Shown: piece after piece, positions 35,614 through 46,512 of the stretch | Position numbering within the stretch: position 1 is the stretch's first letter | Layout: every line of letters begins with the position of its first letter | Assembly (NCBI RefSeq): GCF_019578655.1 | Contig: NC_063259.1 | Span: 21,501,277 to 21,565,276 of the forward strand | Source of the DNA: Ricinus communis | Taxonomy: Eukaryota > Streptophyta > Magnoliopsida > Malpighiales > Euphorbiaceae | Direction: 5' to 3' | Length of the DNA stretch: 64,000 nucleotides | Program-made: the position numbers and the translations under genes | The notes under the pieces: model-generated | Seen by the model: only the letters and a program-made list of their open reading frames with translations | What the model was told of the DNA's origin: nothing | Databases searched by the model: none

Positions 35614-36436
35614 ATGGTGGGGAGTTCATCAACAAGAAGTGAGAGTGAGAAGGAGAAAACAAAGCTTAGAGAGAGGCAGAGAAGAGCCATTACCACCAAG
35701 ATTTTCCATGGACTTAGGAGACATGGTGGCTACCATCTCTCTCCTCGAGCTGACATCAATGAAGTCCTCCGTGAGCTTGCCAAGGAGGCTGGTTGGGTTG
35801 TTGACCCTGATGGTACCACCTACCGCTATAAGGTTCTTCTACCTCTCCATCACTTTAAATTTTCTCCTTCTTAGCATTGCACTCTCGTTACATGACCAAC
35901 CAAGAAGATAGAAACTGAATATTTGTATCTTCTTTTTACTCCTGATACTTCTGCATGTTTCCTGCTTGTTTCTATAGCTCGTAAATCGCTGCCCGACTTG
36001 CGGGGCAATCCCAAATAATACAAGCACCACCGCAACACCCACCACCAGTAGCACTGTGGTTGCCGGAGGCGGAGCTGGTGCAGAGTGTTCAACTACCACC
36101 TCGCCCTGCTGCATTGATCCCACCGCCGTGATGATCAATGCCAACAGCAATGGCGAACCTACCACTACAGCAACTTCATGCACTTATATATGCAGTGATG
36201 GTTCCGGTGGCGGTGGTGGTGATGGTGACCTCCCTCTTGCATTCTACATGTACAGAGGACTTGCTGGTGGTATCACGTATCCCCCCATCACTACCACCAC
36301 AGTTGCAGCAGTTGGAGGTGGAGTGAAGGTAGCCACTAATCATGAGCAGCACCAACAGCAAGGAACATACATGCAAGAGGCAAAGGCATCTAACCAGAGT
36401 ACACCTGTGGAGTCACCTCTGCGCCGTACTAACTAA
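35614..36436 (+). CDS. Stand-alone BZR1-type DNA-binding domain protein, 2 exons
   Basis: Exons 35614-35832 and 35978-36436 encode 225 aa. Residues 14-72 are a BZR1-type (atypical bHLH) DNA-binding domain: [16 protein letters not shown], then [20 protein letters not shown], then DPDGTTYR. The TKLRERxRRAIT form resembles the N-terminal domain of the nuclear beta-amylases BAM7/BAM8 more than BZR1/BES1 itself. No glycosyl hydrolase domain follows. The stop is at 36434-36436. Exon 2 starts LVNRCPTCG (Cys78, Cys81), then turns Thr/Gly-rich with a later Cys-Cys pair (117-118) and a C-terminal Gln/His stretch. The BIN2-site-rich region, PEST and EAR motifs of BZR1 are not evident. It is probably a nuclear regulator binding BZR-type (G-box/BBRE) sites, by inference. 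The intron boundaries fit GT-AG. Confidence 0.85.
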
Positions 36437-37007
36437 AAAAGTTTGATATACTTGGAATTCAGAATGTGGTCTCAATTGCATCCTTCATTTCCTAGTCTAG
36501 CTCTTTGCATTATATAGTATGTGAACATACTGAGAATATATAAAGATTCAATATTTGAAACTTCTTGATAATATAACATGCCAAAGATTAAATCTCTGAC
36601 ACTAGTGAGTTTGTCCATTAATTCTTTTCCATTACTGGAATTTGTTTAGCTTCTGCTCTTTCTTCTTTCATTGTAAGTTATGTCCAGGAAAAACTAGACA
36701 CAAACTTATGTTTTCCCTGTCATTAACTTGCTTGTCCCACCAAAAGAGAAATCACGATTTATGAATTATAAGCAGAAAGTAGAAAAAGAAAATGTTTTTC
36801 TGTTCATATAATTGTAACAATTCTTCATTCATCCAGCTACTGGTTATCACTGTTAGAACCTAGACGCACAGTTTTCACTGCACCTAACTTGAATCTACTT
36901 ACACCACAGCTTAATGCTCCACATTTATCGATTTGAAACCCAAAGAAAATTCCATTGCAATTACCACAGATTACTAAAGGGATCTTAGCAAACTATTAAA
37001 ACATCTG
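36437..37007. other. Converging 3' UTR region between BZR-domain gene and DRT111
   Basis: The two genes converge here, leaving about 570 bp between stop codons. No ORF is supported. The stretch presumably holds both 3' UTRs. Confidence 0.55.
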
Positions 37008-39773
37008 TCAAAAACCAGGGATTTCACCAGGCATAGGAGCCAATTCATTCTTGCTGAACTTCTCTTCATCATAGAATGTTGCATGAACCACATTACCTCC
37101 GAAGAACCGACCATCAAGATCGACCAGTGCTTTTGTTGTTTCTTCTGACCTCTCAAACTGCACAAAAATTCTTACTGCCTCATCACGGGGGAAGTTTGGC
37201 TCTGTAATCTCAAATATGAGAACCCTAGTAACTGTTCCATACTTCGCACACTCAGATCCAACCTCGTCTTCTAGCTCATCATCTACCTCACCAGGACCCA
37301 CCTGAAAGAGAGAGTAGAATTGTCAACAAAAACTTAATCCCAACTTCACAATTAAACACCACAAACACACAGCCCATAAACAACATTTAGTTTTCATAAA
37401 ATAAACCTCAGGAACAAAAAAGTGTATGAGACTTATTTTCCCTGATGACAGTTAAATTAAAAATAAAATGTACTTGGTTGTTGAAAAAACAAATCCATAT
37501 ATAGGTCATGGCAGGATTACAGCCCTTTCAAAGTTCTTGTTCTCACTGCTAATTCAATCAAAGGAAAAGAAACTTGCATGCTAATCATGGAACTTATATC
37601 ACAATATCTCAACTAGTATGGGTGAAGGATAGATAATGCACATCTGTACCACGAAAATAAAATCACTTTACTTCCAATTTATAACCATTCTAAAACATGC
37701 TTTAGCATACACATATATGAACTTATTTTAGACTGAAGAAGGTCAAACTCAAAATCCTTGGAGGGGTCCTCTAATTTGCATTCTGCGGTTTCCCATCTGG
37801 CTGGTAACTAATTCATCTTGAAAGAAATCACAGAATACAGTATTTATGTATCCATTCATAAGTTGGTGTGGATACATAAATACTTGCAAACGTAGTCGAG
37901 GTTGCAGAAATCACAGAATACACTGACCTAACCCTCTTTTACCAGCTTAAATACAAATCAGTATTTATGTATCCACAAAAAATCATAAACAGACTCTGAA
38001 ACTGAGGTGTGTAACGGAGGGAGACTGTGATTTGAAAACAAACTTAAGCCACCTCAAAAAACATGAGAACTTTTAGAGGCAGTACATTTGCAAGTACAAC
38101 TAACAAAATTATGAATGGAAAGAAGAAATGACCAAACAACTGAAGTAAATGGAGAAGAGAGATTTAGGCACTTCACTGGATGTGGAGCAGCTCACCTCAA
38201 CAACACTAAGAGTATGTTAAAATTGTGAAACAATATAGAAATTCAAGCAAACTCCTTCAACCAAAAAAAAAGTACAACAGTTTAAATTTGGATTTTCCAT
38301 TTTGTAAAAGAATGCCAGTGTTCCTTCTCCCTGTACCTAAATACTGGAGCATTTGGTTAACAAATGTAGCAAGTGCATCAAATCCATTGCCTACCTTACT
38401 CCCCCCTAAGACTTGACATGGGGAAACAAAGAGCCTACTTAGGAAAAATAACAGACAGGTAGCTGCCTCACAAATGCTCAATTTTAAGATTACCATTTGC
38501 ATGACCTGTTGAATTACCAATTCATGTAAATAGCAAAATGACTCTTGCACTATCAAAGTGAAATTTCACAAGAACAGGTGACAATAACCTCCATGCAACT
38601 TTAATGAAAGACCTTCCTGATTAGGCCTTGACAACAATACAATAAAAGAAACTAAGCAGTGTCCCTAATGTTTACTTACCAAAACACTAAGCCTACTCTC
38701 AGTAAAATTGCTAGATCCTAGTGCAGCCTTCTGTGCTCAATAGAGAAGGCTAACGTAATTGTGTGCTAGCAACTGCCAAAAATTTTCTCTTTTCATCCAT
38801 TATTGCCTTACCGCATGCATATTAACAAGCAAAATATAACATATTATAGATCTAAGACAGGCTTTCAAATAACCAAACCAAATATATGCGAATGCATACA
38901 TACCATATTCCTGAGCAACAAAACCCTTGTAGGCGTTCCATTAAAATTAACACTCTTAACCTTCTTCTCCACTTTGGTTTCACTAGCATTAACAATAACC
39001 CCAGCTCTCCTATCCGTCTTCTTCGCCATCAAAGGCGTAGTAATTCCTTGTTCCTGTCTCCCAAGCCCTTGTCCTTCCTTCCATCCCATTTTCGCCATCA
39101 TCCTTTGCGCCGCAGTCATTTGTCCACCAGCACCAACACCTAATCCACCACTCTCCGACTTCCCAATACTAAAACCGTCACCACCACCACCACCACCACC
39201 ACCCCCGCCGCCGCCGCCACCACTCTCTGGTGATCTCGCACCACCACCACTACTACTACTCATAGCAGCGCGTCTTCTCCAAGCTTCCTCACCAGAAATA
39301 TTCCTATCTCTCTCTCTATCCCTTTCTCTCTCTTCTCTCTCTCTTAATTCTCTCTCTTCTTCTTCGAGTCTCCTTCTCTCGAGCTCTCTCATTCTCTCTG
39401 CTTCTAAAGCTTTTCTCTTTTTCTCTCTTTTATAATCCTCGTAATCATTAGGTCTTGATGGATCGTACTCTTCGATCACTACAGAATTCACCCCAACAAG
39501 TGCTGGCTGCGACGCTTCTTCTGGTGGTAATACTGTCGGAGAATGTGATGTTACTAGGGTTTTTGATGATGTTGTCATTAGGGATTGTTGTGGTTTCGTT
39601 TTGCTCTGTGATTTTAGAATTGTTTGTGGTGTTGTTAATGTTGCTGGCTTACGGAGTGTCGGTGGTGCCATTAAGGTGCTTGTTGACCATACGGTGGCGG
39701 AGGTGTTGGTCGTCGATTTATCTTCCTCCGCCGACGACGGCGGCGGTAGGTCTCCGTATAATCCGCCTAACAT
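37008..39773 (-). CDS. DRT111: DRT111 / SFPS splicing factor (SPF45/RBM17 homologue), 2 exons
   Basis: Coding exons are complement(38904-39773) and complement(37008-37301), total 1164 nt, 387 aa, the length of Arabidopsis DRT111. The start ATG at 39773 opens with MLGGLYGDLPPP, as in Arabidopsis. In order there is a Pro/Thr-rich N-terminus, a conserved EEYDPSRPNDYEDYK block, and a Glu/Arg-rich coiled coil (about 112-165). A run of 14 Gly (about 185-198) follows, then a G-patch (about 219-262, MGWKEGQGLG) and a C-terminal atypical RRM (UHM type, about 283-380) ending PGEIPGF. The family acts in the nucleus in spliceosomal 3' splice-site choice and, in plants, in light and ABA responses. The 1602-bp intron falls exactly after RNM at the start of the RRM. 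Confidence 0.96.
37839..37884. repeat. Perfect 16-bp inverted repeat (hairpin) in DRT111 intron
   Basis: agtatttatgtatcca (37839-37854) is the exact reverse complement of 37869-37884, with a 14-nt loop. A third copy in the first orientation lies at 37960-37975. AAATCACAGAATACA words flank two copies (about 37825 and 37907), so the block also looks partly duplicated. No protein coding. Confidence 0.85.
39180..39221. repeat. Coding trinucleotide repeat (poly-Gly tract of DRT111)
   Basis: On the plus strand, ACC repeats pass into CCC and GCC repeats. On the coding strand they give 14 glycines. Mixed synonymous codons suggest selection or age on part of the tract, while the pure ACC part can slip. 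Confidence 0.9.
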
Positions 39774-41617
39774 CTTTGCCACACGATGTTATGAAGTTGG
39801 TTTTAAATACTATTTAAATCAAAATTTGTACAAATTAAAATGGGAATTCAGATGAATCCTGAAATAACTTATTAGGGTTTCTGCAGGAAGGACTGAAATT
39901 TGAAGGAGAGGAGGAGAGGGACAGTTTAGCAGTACTGCCGCTGGAGCCGATGGGAAAAATGTGCTTAAGAATTGAACACTAGAGTTACTGTATGTATATA
40001 TACACGACTTAAATCCTTTTAATAAGAAGAATTATTTAACTTTTTATTCTAATCCTAGTAAAATTAATTTATTCTAATAAACTTAATTTAATTTAATTCC
40101 AATAATATAATAATTTGATACAAGTCTTAAGTTTTATAAAAATCAATAAATTATATATTACATCATACATATATATATATTTATAACAGAATTTAAATAA
40201 TTTAATATAAATTTTTATAAAATTAATGACATAAAATCATTATTTTATTATTATAATACTTCATTAAAATAATTTTTATAATATATCAAAAATAAATTAA
40301 TTGAAATACATTCAAGATAAATTGTTATTAATATAATTCTATCCTATTATATACATAATTAATTTTATTTGAATATTTTATATATTAATAATTAAATTTT
40401 AATAAATTTTTAATTTTAATCCTTAAAATAAATAAATTTTTAATTCAAAATAACCGATATATTATTAATAACATTATATATTTATATATATATATATATG
40501 ATGATTAAAAGAATAATTAAGGGTGGGAGATATCATTTAAAGTAGTAAAAGAATCATCAAAGAAATGTAAAAAAAATTATTAAAATTATATTATAATCAA
40601 TTTTAATATATTTAAAATTTTTACATTAGAAAATAATCAATTTTAATTTTCAAACAAAATGGAATGACATAATTTTTATTTTATTTTTTAAATAATAACT
40701 AAATACAATTAAAAATAATTATTTTCTTGGCTAAAAAAATAATTACAATATGGTTAAAGTTCCATTTTCTGGTAGAACTAGTTCGGCTAGTTCCCAAATC
40801 CAAGTCAAGGCTACCTCCAACCCTATAGAAGCCTGCAATGTCACATACTACCAACAAATATTTTCAGGATGAACAATTTTAATTTGATGGGAAATCCATT
40901 TTCATATAATACTGATAGATTTTGTTAGATTATAAGCTTTAAAAAGAAAAAAAAAATATTTTGATGTATGAAAATCAACAATGCACAATTTAATTTGATA
41001 AAAATTTCATTTTCATATAAAAAAATATAAATTTAATTGGATCAAAAACTTAAAATTTGATTTATACTTTCATCTTTAAAGCTAAATTCAAGAAAAAAAA
41101 AATGAGGATATAGTTTTTTTAAAATAAATTTATAAAAATAATAGTTTGTTAAAAATATTTTTTCGGAAGTGCTGAGAACCTTATTTCGATTGAATCTTCC
41201 TGTATAGTTTTAAAATCAATATTGTAATGACCGACTTAAATTCGATTGAAACTAATTATTGTTCTACAAATAATTTATAGTGTCTTAGAGCTCATATGAT
41301 CATGCCTCACGAAATTTGCTACTATGGTCGCTCCTTTCTTTTTATTTCAATTAAAAAATAATAATTTTAAAAATAAAATAGACTACTTTAAAATTTAAAA
41401 GCTTAACATTTTGGCCGAAAATTGCCAAATTTTGAAGGAAAGAGCTAATTCCACATATATCTTAATAAACCAAAATTTTAAAAGGATAACTTCTTTTTAA
41501 TTCTAAAAAAAAAAGAAAAAGAAAATCTTGGAAGAAACATAGAAAATTACAATGAATGTATATTTCAAGAAAAAGATAACGGGCCAAGAAATGCTAGACT
41601 CAGGCCGTTCATGGATA
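39774..41617. other. DRT111 5' region and AT-rich intergenic DNA
   Basis: A telo-box TTAGGGTTT lies at 39872-39880 (AAACCCTAA on the DRT111 strand). From about 40.0 to 41.5 kb the DNA is very AT-rich with short (TA)n runs and no supported gene. Confidence 0.5.
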
Positions 41618-41626
41618 AAACCCTAA
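41618..41626 (+). promoter_or_regulatory. Telo-box before the predicted mitochondrial-protein gene
   Basis: AAACCCTAA lies about 142 bp before the start codon, with a GGGCC word at 41581-41585. Telo-boxes and site II elements are typical of plant genes for translation machinery, including organellar ribosomal proteins. Confidence 0.5.
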
Positions 41627-41767
41627 CCTTTAATTTCTTTACATTTCACTTTTTCAGTCTCTCACTTGGAGTCATCACTTTCTCCCTCACCTTCTCTCCA
41701 TTTCCCAGCCCTCCCCTGCTACCCAGTTCAAATTAAAAGAAATTAAAGAGAAGAAACAGAGTAAAAA

Positions 41768-42502
41768 ATGTATAGAATTCCAAGACCAGCAACAAGCCTT
41801 CTCAAATCAGTAACCTACCAATTCGGCCAACGCTGTTCAGTAAGCGGAACAGCGAAAGGAAAATCAAAAACAAAAGATGGACAACCGAAGAAAAAGAATA
41901 AAGTGACAACAAAGAAGGGTCCCAAAGGTCAAGACCCATCTGCCCAATCACCTTCCCACCAATCTGCCAAGAACAACTTATTCGAGCAATGTCTCAATGC
42001 GCCCACGCCAGTCCGTTTCCTCAAGCCTAAAGAGCAAGCCCGCGAAGCCGAGCGCCAAAAATTGGGTCTTGAAAGCAAAGAAAGACAACGTGAGAAGGAG
42101 ATAATCAAGAAAGGTGGTAGGCAAGCTATGGGTGTCCCTGATGAGCCTTTAATGATGGGTACTCCTGGATTCGACTTGATTGCGCTTGGTTTAGTGGATG
42201 CAGAAAAAATACCTAAATATGAGTTGAATGAGGAAGATGGGAAGCGGTTAGCGAAAGAATACAGTAGGGTTTTGATGAGGAAACATAGGGCTAGACAAGC
42301 AGCTGAGTCTACCCTCTTGAGATTAAAGAAAGAAGCTATTGATGCTTTGCCTGATAAGTTAAAGGAGGCTGCTTTGGTTCCGGACTTGACTCCGTTTCCG
42401 GTTAATAGGTTTATGGCTACTCTGACTCCTCCTATTGAGGGTTATATTGAGAAAGTGAAGGAGGCGGCTAGGCGCAGCTCAGGGAAAGAGAAGATTAGAT
42501 GA
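41768..42502 (+). CDS. Predicted mitochondrial protein, possibly a mitoribosomal large-subunit protein
   Basis: A single coding exon encodes 244 aa. The first 27 residues are Arg/Ser/Thr-rich without acidic residues (RIPRPATSLLKSVTYQFGQR), fitting a mitochondrial presequence. A Lys-rich low-complexity stretch (about 30-55) follows. A well-ordered helical block then starts with LNAPTPVRFLKPKEQAREAE (about 76-95) and contains GFDLIALGLVDAEKIPKYEL (about 134-153) and the helix RLAKEYSRVLMRKHRARQAAE (160-180). The protein ends with a TPPIEGYIEK motif. It resembles a plant-conserved family often annotated as unknown or copper-ion-binding. I suspect a mitoribosomal protein (mL40-like), but this is recollection, not proof. 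A likely 3' UTR intron follows the stop. Confidence 0.75.
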   Translation: MYRIPRPATSLLKSVTYQFGQRCSVSGTAKGKSKTKDGQPKKKNKVTTKKGPKGQDPSAQSPSHQSAKNNLFEQCLNAPTPVRFLKPKEQAREAERQKLGLESKERQREKEIIKKGGRQAMGVPDEPLMMGTPGFDLIALGLVDAEKIPKYELNEEDGKRLAKEYSRVLMRKHRARQAAESTLLRLKKEAIDALPDKLKEAALVPDLTPFPVNRFMATLTPPIEGYIEKVKEAARRSSGKEKIR

Positions 42503-42503
42503 G

Positions 42504-44600
42504 GTTAGTTAGAGGTTTTTAGGATCTGTTTTTTACGCGGTTTATTTGATTGTTTATGCATGTAAGAGTGTTCTGTTTGATTTGCTGTTTTGTGTTGTTT
42601 CACTGTGATTACTTTTGAAGTGCATAATGAATCTTGATTGTTGAACAATTTTGATGATGTAGCCAATCCTGTGCATCTTTTAGGATGTATACTTTTTAGC
42701 AAGGTATAGGAATGGTGGAAAGCCATTGGCAATTAAGGACTAAGATTTAGATGTTTGATTTTATTTATTATTTCGTAATTCTGAATTCAGTATGCATTAT
42801 GTTCTTCAATAGCACTGCAATATCCATCAATCCAGCTTTCTCTTTTTTATTTACATTTGAATCACTGCCCATTGTATGATATGGCGCAGCTTCGTTGGAG
42901 CTGTGCCATTTCTTTTTTGGTTTATTTTTTCTATAATCAAATAACAAATGAATGAAGGAACTAGTAGTGTTTGCTGTTGCTTCTTACTGGTGAACTCTTC
43001 CCTCAAATATCAGTGGAAAATGTTCGTGTTTCCGAAGCATAAATTAATTTTCCAGTATTAAACAGCACATGGAATTTCTTTTTGATTTCCACTGTACGAT
43101 TCTTTTATATATATATATACTCTTTTTCTCTTTCAAAATTCAACAGAACAATTAGAACTAAATATCTCATTTTAGTTTACTTTAGATTGTAGTGATCCTT
43201 CTGAAGTTTATACATGAAACATGTTATTTGCATGCTTATTATGAATTTAAGTATGTCATGAAAAAGTATTTGGTTCCTTTGTAAATTAAACAAAATTAAA
43301 AGTCGACTTCGAAACTTCTATTTCAGTTCTCCATTTACAGCCTTATTGTCCTTATTTAGATTTTATATTGGCCTCTCTCATTCTTTATGGTGAAATACAA
43401 CTTGATGAAGCATTTCAAATAAGGTTGGAGTAAAATTGGAATCTTAGGAAGATCGTCATGAAGGTTATCTTTTTGGACCAAAAGTAAGAGAGAATTGAGT
43501 AACTGAAACATTGAAATTTTCTATTTCATTTACATTAAACAAAATGGCTGGGAGAGTAAATTAAACACACCTTTTAGGAAGAAGTAGGAGTGGTGAAAGC
43601 CATTGGCAGTTGAGCACTTGGGAAATCTGACACTGCATTTAGTAATGACTCCTGTGTATTATGCAACCTAGAGCAAAGAAATTTCTGCTTTTATTGCAAC
43701 TACATGTTAGGAATGGCGATGTTACATTGTGAGGAGGTAAATTGTGAACCAGATATCAGTAGAAGTAAAAGTAGTTAATAGAAGAGGGGGATTGTTGTTT
43801 TTTATTAGTGAGGGCAAACAGGTTTCTTTCTTTTTTTTTTTTGTTTTTTCTTATTAAAGTTCAGTAGGAAAGAGTTCCCAGTTTCATATGTTCTTAGGAC
43901 CCTCAGAATAGAGCATAAACACTAATTCACAGTTCATTGGCAGAGTGGAGAAAGGGAGAATAGAGAATCTATGATGTATTTCTTACTTTATCCCACCTTT
44001 TATGTTGTCCAAAAATTTGGAAATAATTAGGGAGAGGGACTAGAAAATGGACGGAAGAGGAGCCATGATCAGTCTTAGCAATTAGAAGTTTTTTCCTTTT
44101 TGTTAAGGCAATACCAATGAGTTTATAAATAAAAGGTCAAAATGGTAAAAGTTACTATCTGTTTTCTTTGCTTCCATTTTCTATCCTTTCTGCAAAGCAT
44201 ATTGGTCATTTCTTTCTTTCTTCTTTCTCCCCTATTTCTTCCATCCGACCATTTAGTTTCTCTGTCCTTCCCTCCTAGTATTTGTTTGTCCTGCAGCAGT
44301 TCCAGTTGTTTGCCTATGTTCCAGTTTGTAATGAGTTGGTATATGTTTCCACTTTTTGTTATTTTCTCTCCCTTTTCATAACTCGCTGAAGTGCTTTAGG
44401 TGTCAATTGAATAAATTGATTTAAATAAGTTGGTATATGTTTCCACTTTGTTGTTCTTTTCTTTCCTTAGTGTAACTTATCGAAAAGCTTTGGTGTCAAT
44501 TTGATCGATTTAAGTACTTATTTCTCGGTACCTGTGCTTTGTCTGTGCTAAAAATCATGCAATGTGTATTAAACATCCTTTGGAACTATCTTTTCTGCAG
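42504..44600 (+). other. Probable 3' UTR intron of the mitochondrial-protein gene
   Basis: The stop TGA (42500-42502) is followed by one base and a donor-like gttagt at 42504. A good acceptor (tttctgcag) ends at 44600, followed by UTR-like sequence that bears only a short ORF. Splicing 1 nt after the stop would not trigger nonsense-mediated decay. The region also contains two imperfect copies of a 94-bp unit (44334-44515) and a diverged GGTGAAAGCCATTGGCA-type duplication (about 42715 and 43591). An unspliced UTR is the alternative. Confidence 0.4.
44334..44515. repeat. Imperfect 94-bp tandem duplication
   Basis: Copy 1 is 44334-44427 and copy 2 is 44428-44515. Both start agttggtatatgtttccact and include GGTGTCAATT and GATTTAA. 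Copy 2 has small gaps and substitutions, so it is an older event than the 47-bp duplication at 20.8 kb. Confidence 0.8.
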
Positions 44601-46512
44601 ATGGAGCTGTCCAACAAGCAGGAGACTGAATTTGAAGAATGGTTGTAGTTCAAGCCAAAAGGCATGTTTTGCAGATTTATAGAAGCTTTGAAGTACTGAA
44701 GACAATTGCAATAATTTTGTAACAGCTAGGACTGCTCCTGGTGTTTCAGTATTACAACAAATTTTGTTGGCATTTTATTGTCATTGCCGAATTGATCTGG
44801 ATGAGCTATGATATTTTTGCCAAAACTAGGGGATTAGGTCATTAGAATCTTTTAGTAATATAATATCTAACTGGAGTTGATTGTTTCGGTAAGAGAATCA
44901 GAATCCAACTGTAATTCTTTTGGTGCACTGCTTAGAAGAACCTCAGCTTTTCTATTTCCATTAACAGTACAAATATACAATGGATGTCATGCCGGTAAAA
45001 GCAGGTTTCCAGATTCTTATGTTCTGTGATAACATTTCTCTCAGGCAATTGTTGTGCTAATCTTCACAGCTCAATAAACTCATCATTGTGCTTAGGTCTC
45101 TGCTCATGCAAAGGCAAACGTCAGCTGCCAAGGAATCGTGCCGCATTTAGGCTTTAGATCTGCTCAAATCACGTTTTGAACTGGCCCTGAGCCTATCTCA
45201 GTTACAGTCTAGTTTATTTGAACTTGTAATTTTCATAAACTCAATCCGTAGACAGATTTGGAAGAAAAATATATATGTATATATATCTCTTTAAGTTGGT
45301 CTTAAAAAGGCGGACCTTTCACGTCCGAATGGGTTTAAGACTCTGAGAACAAAATTTAGTTACATGAAAAATGTGGGGTTGAATAATTCAATTAAATGAC
45401 CTGAATCTTTTCATTTTTGAATGTTCTAGAAATTGCTTGATTTTCACGTTGAACGGAGATTATTACAGGACTTCAAACTAGACAATATGGGAAGTTAGAA
45501 CACTAGAGCCTAACCGATATCAAACTATTCATAGGAGCAAACAATCATTTCTACTTTTAGAACTAAAAACAGAAACAGATGTAATTGTCCAATAATTTCT
45601 GTAGGGTTTCTGAGAAAACATTAGCTAAACAAGTCGATTTCCAGTTTATTCCAAAAAGAGACAGCCTTGTACTATATATTACATTGATGAAATTCTACAT
45701 ATAATTGAAAGTGCATATTCAATAGGATTAAAATTTGCAAAAGGAAACAGGAAGTCCGGCTAAGCTGGCCAACAAACTCTCTTCCAATGGGTAGACACCA
45801 GAAAAAAAATTCACTTCTGTACTCCAGGCAACATGGTGTGAAAAAAATGCTGATATATATCTGTGCATGTCCACCGAGCTCAACTCTTTACAATCAGAAA
45901 CAGTACCAAAAAAATCAGAAGGGTAACATGTGTCGAATAATACAAACAAAAAAGACATTCTTCTTTAAAGCTACACTAGAAAAAGAAACAGGAAAAAGTA
46001 AAACAAAAGAGCTACCATGTACTTCACTCTGAGACAATGTTTTGTACGAGCTTTAGACAAAAGGTTTGTGGTAACAATTTTGCAGTTAAAATCTCCGGTT
46101 CACAAAGATTCAGTTGTCTTTCTTACAATCAGCCATAATTATTGTACAACTCCTGTCAGATAACATGTGACTTGAACTGAATAGCTCCTAACATCGTTGT
46201 TTGACTATTAGATTATGGTGAAAAAGACATTCCGATGAGTTGAATCTAATGACCAGACAACGACCTTACTTCCAGACAAGACCAAAAACAAAAATGATAT
46301 GTGATTAGAGTGAAAATGACTGAATCCTTAAAAATCAGAGTTTTTAATGGCAAAATACCTATATTTATTAACAAATAGTCACCATATACCTTTTTATCTT
46401 TTAAAAAAAACCACGTACCAAAAATTTTCAGAAAATGAAACTATGACGTAGTACTTTTTGTACTTTTGCACAGGAATATCCGCTAGACTTACATTTGTTA
46501 TCAGAGTCAATC
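44601..46512. other. Converging 3' regions, no supported gene
   Basis: 44601 to about 45000 probably holds the terminal UTR exon of the plus-strand gene. 45.7-46.5 kb is probably 3' UTR of the minus-strand PheRS gene. No open frame looks real. Confidence 0.45.

Noticed and set aside
38803..39855. Long plus-strand open frames opposite DRT111 exon 1
   Set aside because: Antisense shadows. Their Pro/Ser/Leu repeats mirror the Gly, Arg/Glu and simple-codon tracts of DRT111.
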